A DNA stretch of 64,000 bases from Epiperipatus broadwayi (Eukaryota > Onychophora > Udeonychophora > Euonychophora > Peripatidae), in the NCBI GenBank assembly GCA_028023455.1, contig JAQFVV010012499.1:2052584-2116583 (forward strand). Direction: 5' to 3'. The notes beneath the pieces are model-generated. The model saw nothing but the letters and a program-made list of their open reading frames with translations, made no database searches and was not told the DNA's origin. Position numbers and translations under genes: made by a program. Shown here piece after piece: positions 1-9,112 of the stretch; within the stretch, counting starts at the first letter, position 1, and every line of letters begins with the position of its first letter.

Positions 1-1
1 A

Positions 2-652
2 TTCATTGGGATAGGAAAGCCTAGAACCATATTAACAGATCATGGTACTCCTTTCTTATCCAAAGAATGGAAAACATGGGTAGAAAGATCTCAAATTAAA
101 CATGTGCTTACCTCCATTAGGAATCCTCAGTCCAACCCTTGTGAACGTGTAATGCGGGAGCTTGGTAGGTTGTTTAGGACTTATTTAGGAGATGAGCATA
201 AGGGGTGGGTTAAGCTAACCAAGCGTGTAATTGATTTCATCAATTGGAATGTGAACGAATCAACTGGATTCACACCAATTAGATTACACTTTACAAAAAC
301 CGTACCAACCTTATTTGCAAGATATAAGCCTATGGCTACATATGCTGAAATAGATACAGAAGAAGATAGAGTAAAAGCTTATGAACAACTTATAAAAAAG
401 GCCAATCAAAGAAATAAAAATGTGAAGACAACTTCACACAAGTTCCAAATTGGGGATCAAGTTTTTATAAAAACACCTCATATGAGTAAACCCCAAGAGA
501 GCAAATATCAAAAGTTTTACCATCAATATGAAGGACCTTATACTATCATAAAGCAAACAGGTCCCAATGCATTCTGGATAAATATAAAGGGAGACATTAA
601 AGGCACTTACAATGCTAGAGCTTTAAAACCCTATTTTGGTCAAACAAATTAA
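2..652 (+). CDS. Ty3/gypsy-like retrotransposon Pol, integrase C-terminal part (5' end outside window)
   Basis: The frame is open from base 2 to the TAA at 650-652 (216 codons) and enters from the left, so this is the end of a longer polyprotein. Integrase inserts the element's cDNA into host DNA. Visible are the second catalytic aspartate (TDHG, codon 13) and the catalytic glutamate in NPQSNPCERVMREL (codon 48). They are separated by 34 residues, one fewer than the usual DD35E. A basic linker follows near codons 120-150, and then a GPY/F-type module (YEGPYTIIKQTGPNAF) typical of Ty3/gypsy integrase tails. No envelope-like frame follows. The frame has no internal stops in the visible part, suggesting a fairly young copy. 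A polypurine tract and probable LTR lie downstream. Family assignment is from motif recall; the subfamily is uncertain. Confidence 0.85.
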   Translation, partial: FIGIGKPRTILTDHGTPFLSKEWKTWVERSQIKHVLTSIRNPQSNPCERVMRELGRLFRTYLGDEHKGWVKLTKRVIDFINWNVNESTGFTPIRLHFTKTVPTLFARYKPMATYAEIDTEEDRVKAYEQLIKKANQRNKNVKTTSHKFQIGDQVFIKTPHMSKPQESKYQKFYHQYEGPYTIIKQTGPNAFWINIKGDIKGTYNARALKPYFGQTN

Positions 653-1265
653 TAATGTTTGCCACATTTTACTTATGTATAAAGTAAAATATTGAAAGAA
701 AAGATCATTTAGAATAGGTAAGGGGGGGGGAGTTTTCATTTAAAAGTATAAGGGTATATATATGTATAAGGATGTATATAAGTCAAAAGAGATATTAATT
801 TTCTTTGATGAGGGTATGTTGAGCAATTAAAATTAATTCTTAGGATACCTGAAAACTAAAACTGTTTTAAGAGTTAATCCATGCTGAATGATGGATGTTC
901 TTGGGTTTTGGATAGTTCTCAAAAGAGTCCATAAGTCTTAAAGAAAAGCAGGATGGAGACTACCAAACAAATATATGTGACATCTATAAAAGATGCACAT
1001 GACAATAAATCCATCAAAGGAAAATAAATAGAAAAGGGAAGAAAAAGAAAGAACCCTATATATATATATAAACCTCCTTATCCTTCTGTTTAAAGTGAAT
1101 AATATTTAATGTAGAGAAAGAGAAAGGGTTAAAAAAATAGAGCAAATAATAAGGGTTGATAAAAGCAGGAAAGAAAAACAAGCTCCACAACTTTATATTT
1201 AATGCATACATTGACACACATTAAGTGTCCAAATTTTAATGGTAAATATAAAATTTGAACTTTTT
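653..1265 (+). other. Retrotransposon region between pol and 3' LTR, non-coding
   Basis: No reading frame of note. It contains a run of ten G at about 722-731, purine-rich stretches and a short TA repeat near 1060. Its position between the pol stop and the polypurine tract fits the 3' untranslated part of the same element. The G-run is an alternative, less well placed polypurine tract. Confidence 0.5.
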
Positions 1266-1275
1266 AAGGAGGGGG
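1266..1275 (+). promoter_or_regulatory. Probable polypurine tract of the LTR retrotransposon
   Basis: AAGGAGGGGG is followed by TAA and then TGTGAGAG. An uninterrupted purine run just before a TG dinucleotide is the usual arrangement of the plus-strand primer site and the first bases of a 3' LTR. It lies about 610 bp after the pol stop, a normal distance. Confidence 0.6.
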
Positions 1276-1278
1276 TAA

Positions 1279-2388
1279 TGTGAGAGTACCATATGAGCCT
1301 CACCTAAAACAATTTGTGTTTCTTTGTGAATTTAACTGTGCCTATATCGAATCAACAGATATAAATAACTTACACCTATCTTAAGCTTTTCATGTATCAG
1401 CTATATATATATATATATATAGACTAGTTAGTATTAAAAGAATAATTCTAAAAATGAATAATTCTAGTTTATTTATACACACACATAAATAAAATGTTTC
1501 TAACTAATAGTATTTTTTTTTGTTAATATAAAACTTGACATTTGACAAAGCCTTAAGTCAACATTGCATTTTTATCAGTTGAAACAAAGGAAATAAATGT
1601 TTGGGGTTCATTACAAATTGTATATTTTAAACAATAGAGCATGAGCATGATTATGTGATATCCTTGCTGAAATTAATCCAGTATAAAAACGAACTAATAT
1701 TGTTATAACAATAATCTTCTATTTAGTTATCAAGGCAAGAACTACGTTTGTAAATTTAAATGTGTTCGAATTTAGAACACATTTAAGAAAAATTAAAAAA
1801 AGAAGATTCAATATTTTAAAACCTGCTTCAAGTAATTAATTTACTGCCTTTGAATATTATAAAGAGCTATAAAAAATAATAATCAGTGAATTTAACAAGG
1901 TTATAAAAGTTATCAATGTCTTTGAAATGAGCTTTCAAAATATAGATTTAAGAAGACAAAAATTTATAAAGATGTTCTTTGGCTAGATAATTTATGCCAG
2001 AGATTTCTACTGATGTTTTAAACCCGAACATGTAAATTTATTCCTACTTAATCAATGCCTAAAATATAATCGTCGTAATTCTCATTTAAAAAGCTGCTTT
2101 AATATTGGAGTATTATATTGAAGAAGATGTTAAATATTTTACTACATAAATATTTAAAGAATGAATATCTGGATTGCCTCTTCGAAGGATGATCAATGAA
2201 CTTTATGTTTCAACATTCATCATCATTTTATTTCGTCTAAGGAGGGATATAAAACCGTATTCTTTCTCGTCTTGGATTACTTCATTGTATAATTTAAGAA
2301 CTCTTAAACTTTATTTCCTTTGTGGATAATTATATTTACTTAGAAAAATTACTTCATATATTAAAGTGGAGAACTGATAAGATGAACA
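1279..2388 (+). repeat. Probable 3' LTR of the gypsy-like element (right edge approximate)
   Basis: The left edge is set at TGTGAG after the polypurine tract. Inside, GGGATATAAAACCG near 2245-2258 looks like a TATA box. It is followed by pyrimidine-rich sequence and T-rich tracts, as in LTR U3/R promoters. The right edge at AACA near 2388 is a guess; the partner 5' LTR is outside the window, so it cannot be confirmed. Confidence 0.4.
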
Positions 2389-3014
2389 CTTTATTTTTTT
2401 TTATTTATTTAATAAAATTTAGATGTTGATATTTTGATATATACTCTGATGGAAATGACAGCTGACTAAGGTAAATGTTTTTAAATTATTTCAATTTGGA
2501 AGTACGTTTTATTATATTCCAAATTGAATCTTACATGACAATTAACATAATATATTTTTAAACATACATAACTAATATCAGAATACATTCTATTATTAAT
2601 CTAGTGTGAATGGATGTTATCGTATATAAACATACAACACACACTGAATTATTTTAATGACACAATAGGTAGATTTATAATGTGTCATGTGTATTTATTA
2701 TACGCATGATTTTAAATTATATATATATGTAAATGATTACATTATTTTTTTTTTTGAATATTAAATAATTTATTAGTGTATATAAGCACAGATTATAATT
2801 CTAAATTTTAATGTTTTTATGTGATAATATTTTGTTTTTTATTACTGATTAAAATGTGTTAAACTTGATTTCAAAATTAAACAGGTCTCGTTTGTTTATT
2901 TTATTTAGTCGTTTTATAAAACCAATATTTATAAATATACATACTCATGCATATATATGTTAAATCAACTTAGTGATTTAATATTTATAAAGAAGTTATA
3001 TATAGCTTATATTA
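2389..3014. other. AT-rich sequence without recognised features
   Basis: Contains T-runs, a short TA repeat near 2720 and no supported coding frame. I see nothing specific. Confidence 0.6.
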
Positions 3015-3029
3015 AATTTATTATTACTA

Positions 3030-3184
3030 TGGGATATTTGTGGAAATGCCTGAAGAGAGTCGATTGCAAATTTCTACTCTGAGCTCGAATTCCGAGAGTA
3101 ACGAGGTTATTAATAGAGGAGTGAATTGGATTATATTTTAAATCACATCATCCATGGCATTCTATAAGAAGACTCAAAGTCCGA
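3030..3184 (+). repeat. SINE-like copy (family A), truncated by the assembly gap
   Basis: GAGCTCGAATTCCGAG at about 3080-3095 resembles a tRNA B box. The block CTGAAGAGAG, then the B-box region, then AAATCACATCAT and GGCAT.CTAT.A.GAAGAC recurs in the same order at 51490-51680. It stops at the run of N. Confidence 0.55.
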
Positions 3185-3684
3185 NNNNNNNNNNNNNNNN
3201 NNNNNNNNNNNNNNNNNNNNNNNNNNNNNNNNNNNNNNNNNNNNNNNNNNNNNNNNNNNNNNNNNNNNNNNNNNNNNNNNNNNNNNNNNNNNNNNNNNNN
3301 NNNNNNNNNNNNNNNNNNNNNNNNNNNNNNNNNNNNNNNNNNNNNNNNNNNNNNNNNNNNNNNNNNNNNNNNNNNNNNNNNNNNNNNNNNNNNNNNNNNN
3401 NNNNNNNNNNNNNNNNNNNNNNNNNNNNNNNNNNNNNNNNNNNNNNNNNNNNNNNNNNNNNNNNNNNNNNNNNNNNNNNNNNNNNNNNNNNNNNNNNNNN
3501 NNNNNNNNNNNNNNNNNNNNNNNNNNNNNNNNNNNNNNNNNNNNNNNNNNNNNNNNNNNNNNNNNNNNNNNNNNNNNNNNNNNNNNNNNNNNNNNNNNNN
3601 NNNNNNNNNNNNNNNNNNNNNNNNNNNNNNNNNNNNNNNNNNNNNNNNNNNNNNNNNNNNNNNNNNNNNNNNNNNNNNNNNNNN
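3185..3684. other. Assembly gap of 500 N
   Basis: Exactly 500 N, a conventional placeholder length, so the true gap size is unknown. Any reading frame drawn through it is meaningless. It begins inside a dispersed repeat, a plausible reason for the break. Confidence 0.99.
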
Positions 3685-4030
3685 TAGATGCGACTTCCTC
3701 GAGTCCTGAAAAAAATTGTTCTGTTATATTATATATATATATATAAGTACATATCCAATATAAGTACCTTAATATGTATAACTCAGAAAGTGAGTACATA
3801 GATGCCTGCTAAGAATAACATGCTGACTGAATTAATTAGACTAAAATGTTTAGAAAGACTGATTGTCAAAAAATGCTAAGAAAAGTGAAGAAAAATATTT
3901 TAAAAGAAAAATAAGTGTACGGAAAATAAATAATTATGTGTGTAAAAATTAAAATTAAAAAACAAGCTATCCTATATATATATATATATATATAATAGAG
4001 GGATAGCTATGTTTATATATATATATATAA
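3685..4030. other. AT-rich sequence with TA microsatellites
   Basis: TA runs occur at about 3729-3745, 3974-3993 and 4014-4028. The last two are each followed by AATAGAGGGA, a local duplication at the edge of the foldback cluster. No gene seen. Confidence 0.6.
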
Positions 4031-5850
4031 TAGAGGGAGTGTACCAATAGCTCTAACAAGCTCTTATTGATAAATGCCACAAGAGAAAGCATTTAAAATC
4101 TTTATCTAGAATTATCCCTGTCCTCAGACCGATCGGTTTTGAGCTTTTGGCTCACCTCAGTAAGGAGCTATGACATTCAGAAAATAGATCTAAAATACCA
4201 ACTCAAAAGTGAGCACTTGTCACATATATAATTATTAAATAAAAAATCTCAAATTTTCAGACATGTGAAAGTCTTTAAATCCAGCTTCCTAATTTAAATA
4301 ACTATATGGCTCGGAAAACACTTCAGCCTCACCATATATTTATAGCTTCAGAAATATAACATTGCCAAAGTCTCAAGAGCAAATTTATAATAATCAATAA
4401 ATCAAGGCAGATATCACATGACTTATTTTAAGTTTGTATAACTGATCTCTAACAAGCTCTTATTGATAAGTGTCCAAAAGAAAGCATTTCAAATCCCTAT
4501 CTGGATTTATCTCTATCCTCAGACTAATCAGTTTTGTGATAAGGCAATCAGATACTAGATCTAAAATACTAACTCTTATATTAATATCCTGAGCAATATA
4601 ATATTACCAAAGCCTCAAGGACATAATTATTATAATCAATAAAGCAAGTCATATATCATATGATGTACTTTAATCTTGTCTTACAGATATGTAATAAAGG
4701 GAGCACAGCAAAAGCTCTAATAAGCTCTTATTGATAAGTGCCACAAGAGAAAGCATTTAAAATCTCTATCTAGAATTATCCCTATCCTTTTAAGTTTTGG
4801 CCATGTCATATTGCTGAGGTTATTTATATAGGGTGAGGCTGAAGTATTTTCAGATCCATATAGCTATTTAAGTTAGATAGATATAATTAAGATTTACATA
4901 TCTAAAAATTTCAGATTTTCTACTTAATAGTTATGTATTAGATAAGTGCTGGCTTTTGAGTTGGTATGTCAGATCTAGTGTTTGAATGTTTTAGCTCTAT
5001 TGAAGTGAGAAAAAAGCTTGAAGTCAATCAGTATGAGAATAGGAATAATGCTCGATAGAGATGTTAAATGCTTTCCTTGTGGCAATTATCAATAACAGCT
5101 TGTTAGACCTAATGGTATAGTCCCTATATTACATATCTGTAATACAACCTTAAAACAAATCATATATGCAATTTGCTTATTGTTATTGGACAGTTGAAGA
5201 GTTAGAGTGTGGAGTGAATTAAAATATGAAGATTGGCTATCTTAATATATATCTGAGCACTTATTGCATATATGTGTGGAGATGATAGTCTGGACCAACT
5301 GATGATTGCTGGTTTAGCATGAAATATGTATATTGGTGATTATTTATCTTTTCAACATACATGTGTTCCAGTATCATAGTGATATAAAATAGAGTGGCGA
5401 GTGGTGGGTCATGTGAAAGTCTGTGCTCATATACCCTATATATTACATTTATTGTTTATTATAATTTTGCCAATGAGGCTTTGTCAATCTTGTACTATTG
5501 AGGCTATTAATATATAGCGAGACTGAAGTGTTTTCAGACCCATATAGCTATTTACATTACATGTTGGAAATTTAGATTTTATACTTAATAGTTATGTATG
5601 AGATAAGTGCTGGCTATTGAGTTGGTATTTTAGATCTAGTGTCTGAATGCCTTAGTTCCTCACTAAAATGAGCCAAAAGCTTGACACTGATTGGTCTGAG
5701 GATAGGGATAATTCTAGATAAAGATTTTAAATGCTTTCTCTTGTGCCACTTATCAATAAAAGATTGATAGAGCTATTGGTATACTCCCTGTATTACATAT
5801 CTGCAATAAGAGCTTAAAATAAGTCACACAATATATGACTTGCTTTATAT
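4031..5850. repeat. Cluster of five copies of one foldback repeat family, in both orientations
   Basis: A unit of roughly 250-400 bp is recognised by AAGCTCTTATTGATAA, GCCACAAGAGAAAGC and TCTAGAATTATCCCT. Plus-oriented copies begin near 4031, 4435 and 4640. The same landmarks appear reverse-complemented at about 4795-5170 and 5465-5850. The third and fourth copies face each other and form a large imperfect hairpin. No transposase frame is present, so this is non-autonomous (MITE or foldback type). Short TA runs flank several copies. The 5281-5350 stretch between copies carries a separate dispersed motif (GGACCAACTGATGA) also found near 42560 and 58420. Confidence 0.75.
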
Positions 5851-5862
5851 ATATATATATAT

Positions 5863-6129
5863 AAAATACATATTTTGTGGGTTCATTCATGTTAAAAACT
5901 TTTAATATTAATATACTGACGTTTCGACTTGGTCACACAAGCCATCCACAGAGTTATAAAGGGTTCATCCATGTTAAAAACTTTTAATATTAATATACTG
6001 ACGTTTCGACTTGGTCACACAAGCCATCCTTTTATAACTCTGTGGATGGCTTGTGTGACCAAGTCGAAATGTCAGTATATTAATATTAAAAGTTTTTAAC
6101 ATGGATGAACCCGCAAAATATGTATTTTA
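5863..6129. repeat. Near-perfect palindrome with a tandem copy, PLE pseudo-LTR-like
   Basis: The left arm 5863-5960 is almost identical to the reverse complement of 6030-6129 (two or three differences in about 98). Between them, 5961-6029 is a direct tandem copy of most of the left arm. Each copy carries GACGTTTCGACTTGG (plus strand, left copies). Read from the other strand this is a CTTG/CAAG stem followed by TCGAAACGTC, recalling the GAAA-side core of hammerhead ribozymes in Penelope-like pseudo-LTRs. Tandem plus inverted pseudo-LTR copies are typical of PLEs. The other half of the ribozyme core is degenerate here. Confidence 0.6.
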
Positions 6130-6330
6130 TATATTTAACCCGTGCAAATCTTCATTTTAACATGTATATATATATATTACTTAGATAATAAAACTAATAA
6201 TGCTTAATGCTAGGTAGGTTTACAAAATTAAATACATAACAAGCAAATCAAACTTATATCAATAACAATCAACAATCTCACTCTCTTTAGTCAAGTTGTA
6301 ATCTTATAGTATCTATATAACATATTGAAC
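6130..6330. other. Possible continuation of the PLE-like element, then AT-rich sequence
   Basis: TTTAACCCGTGCAAATCTTC near 6134-6153 resembles TTTTACCCATGAAAATCTTC near 11021-11040, so a short piece of the same element seems to recur there. Nothing else is recognised. Confidence 0.4.
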
Positions 6331-6339
6331 CACAGTTAA

Positions 6340-6440
6340 AAGTGATATCCACTTTTATTGTAAAAGGAGGTCTTGTCTTGACAACAGATTGACATTTTAA
6401 TACCAATCCTGCCCCATAGGGTAATGGTGACTATGATTAT
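6340..6440 (+). repeat. Dispersed repeat (family B), second copy at about 57121-57200
   Basis: Both copies share a CCACTTTTATT or CCACCTTTATT block, AAAAGGAGGT, and CTTGACAACAG in the same order and spacing. There is no coding capacity. The class is unknown. Confidence 0.6.
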
Positions 6441-8395
6441 TAAAAAAGCAAAAATACCAAAATGTATAAATACTGGACTGAGTTCAACTCTATAAAACTA
6501 AACAAGCAAATGAGCTCAGATTGAAAATATTATTGTGTTCTTAAATTTTAGACTCAGCTTTATAGTTAACTACAAAAGAGAACAGATGGTTGCTAAAGAA
6601 TCACATTTCATCCTAAGATCTTAATGCAGTGCTCTCAGAACCAAGACTTCTCATTGATGAATGCCATAAGCTAAAAACTAGTCTGGGAATATTGAATGAA
6701 TAGGTACTAAATATGGATTTTATAGGCAAACCTTCTTGTACCAACTGTGACTTGTACTAATTGGCACTGCTATATGGACAGTTTTGTCTCTGTTTTTAAG
6801 AAGTGACTTCTTTTACTTTAACAAAAAACTCCAAAACAAAAGAGCTATTATAGGTTTAAAGAAAAAAAATGGTTTGGCCTTAGGGATTGTTAATTAGTAG
6901 TAACTGATAATTTCTTGATAACATCAAGAGTTAAATATTATTTCTATTTATATGGATATTATCACCTCATTTCTATTTTTTATAATAGCAATCTATGGAA
7001 ATAGTTAATTAAAAATATCATTTTGTATACATGAATGTATTTGCATTTCACAGACTAACTAGTATATTCAGAAAAATTGTATCTTTAGGTTTTTTCTTTC
7101 TCTTTCAATTAGCTGCAATAGCAGCATTTGCTTAAGTGTTGCTGTTATTGATGATACCCAAACATAAAAAAGCTAAATTTTATACTTTTTCTCACATATA
7201 ATTCAGTATAAATTTTAGCAAATTAAAGTAAATATTGATCTTAAAAATCAGGAAAAAATTCTTTAAAGCAACGTTTAAAATATTTTAAAAAAATATCTAA
7301 CAAAGAAGAATCCATTTATTTAATCAAAGAAAAATTTTCAACACAAAAATTATCTAAACTTAACTTATTTTACAAATATACTTTAAAAGATGATTTATTA
7401 AAAGGATTGAAAAATATTAATCTTATTAATGTGATCAACAACAATGTTCAAGTGACTATTGTATTTCATATAACTAAAACTTTTAATTTCTTTTTTTTTT
7501 TTTACTAGTACTATTTAAACTAGAAGAAATTCTATAATACAAAGAAAATATTGATTCTCTGAAAATTTCATTTCTTTTTTTTTTCTATTTTACGATTAAT
7601 AATAAAATTCATGACTTTTACGATATTATTTTTTAAAAAAGATTAAATATCAAATAGCATAAGAATTATATATATATATAACGCAATTTTGGAAGAATTT
7701 TAGAAGACTAAAACTAAAAATATAATAAAAATGTAATTGCTATGCGTGTAGAGAGCATAAAATACTTTTTTTTTTTGCCAAAAAAATAAAAGGTATTCCA
7801 AAAATATTGATAAACCAAAGTCTAATTCAGTTCTGACATTTATTTAAAAAAGCATGTTTCTATAGTTATAGTCACACACCCACACTGTTTTACAACTATA
7901 ATATTAAATCTTCATATTTAACTATTCTGCAAAATGTATTATCTATATGTTTAAACTAAATAAGTCGTTTTAGTTTTATTTAAAATGTAATGTCTTTTTA
8001 AGTAAATTTATATCCTTCAAAGACTGCTATAAATTAATAACCCAATGTTTCAACTTCTGCAATAAAGTATATCGTTTTTCTTTTCTATATACAAAAAAGA
8101 GAATCAAAAAATTAGAACCTTACACCTTAACCTCTATTTGCTGCAATAATATGTTGTAGCTATCAAAATTATTATTTGTATAAAGGATAAAAAAAGTACA
8201 TTTCTATAAATTTATGCAATCCATCAAAATTATTTACAATAATAAATTACTTTCTGTTCTCATAAAATAAGCTGATGCATATTAATAGATTGTTAAAATA
8301 ATGTTACTGCATATCAAAAGCTTATTTAGAATGCTTATATTAGAATCTAACAACTTAATTAACATTCAGTGTATGAGATGATTATTCCTCAAAAA
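6441..8395. other. AT-rich sequence, mostly unrecognised
   Basis: At about 6650-6700, ATGCCATAAGC and AACTAGTCTGG resemble the foldback relative near 21485-21515. Elsewhere there are poly-T/poly-A runs (for example 7489-7503) and a TA run near 7668. No coding frame is supported. Confidence 0.5.
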
Positions 8396-8468
8396 GATAT
8401 GTGATACTGCAGCAAACCCAGACAAATTGAGTACAATAATTTCAATCAATGAGACTGGGTTATTTTTT

Positions 8469-8540
8469 ATTTGGTTTGTTGAAGGTGGCAATTGATCCCA
8501 CAACTTTGAGCTCTAAACAAACCATTTTACAATTGCCTAA
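8469..8540 (-). repeat. tRNA-like SINE head (family C)
   Basis: Read on the minus strand, GGCAATTG and CAATTGCC could pair like a short acceptor stem. GGGATCAATTGCC resembles a tRNA B box. The head is degenerate and the body cannot be delimited. Confidence 0.35.
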
Positions 8541-8696
8541 AACAAAGACAAAAATCTACTTGTTATTTGCTCATGAAATAGTATGACATTCAAGCATCTA
8601 AAATGACCAGTTGCTGTTAAATTTTAGGAATTTTTATTTTTCACATCTATCATTCTACTAGACATGCTTAGATAATTATGTGATGTTTGAGTATCA

Positions 8697-8772
8697 AAAT
8701 TGATAGGTTGAGCTTCAATCCAAGAACCTTTATCGCTCAAGGCTGTGATTTTACCATGATCTAACCCATTCA
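8697..8772 (-). repeat. tRNA-like SINE head
   Basis: On the minus strand an A-box-like TTAGATCATGGTAAA is followed by AGCCTTGAGCGATAAAGG, which folds like an anticodon arm. A B-box-like TTGGATTGAAGCTC comes next. Order and spacing match a tRNA, but the stems are imperfect, so this is a tRNA-derived repeat and not a functional tRNA gene. Confidence 0.45.
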
Positions 8773-9019
8773 TGATTTATGAAAATGGTAAGCCATTTTA
8801 TTAACAATTATTATTATTATTTGATAAAATATTTTCTTTCTTTAATTTGAATACAGTAATGATAGTAATGGAAAACTATTCAGGAAATGTCAAAATTTTA
8901 ATAAAAATAATATCTAAGCATTTCATTTTAATGTGTATATTTATTTGTAGCTTTATGATTATGACTGGCCTGGTGGAAAGCAATGCTTAGATTTTTTTTT
9001 TAAATTTTAAACTTTCCTT

Positions 9020-9112
9020 AATAGTTTTCCATTACTATTAATATTATTGTTGTTGTTAATATTATTATTATTATTATCATTATTATTATTATCATTATCA
9101 TCATCATCATTG
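9020..9112. repeat. (ATT)n/(ATC)n microsatellite, probable LINE 3' tail
   Basis: Imperfect ATT, GTT and ATC trinucleotide repeats directly border a minus-strand LINE C-terminal remnant. RTE-like LINEs commonly end in short tandem repeats, and the RTE at 24650 ends with a similar ATC run. Confidence 0.6.

Noticed and set aside
3143-3799. Long open frames on both strands across the run of N
   Set aside because: They are open only because unknown bases contain no stops. No coding evidence.
4031-6129. CRISPR-like array
   Set aside because: Repeats are hundreds of bp, of both orientations and without regular spacers. The genome is eukaryotic.
8697-8772. Functional tRNA gene
   Set aside because: Order of boxes fits, but stems are mismatched and no acceptor stem closes. 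Better explained as a SINE head.
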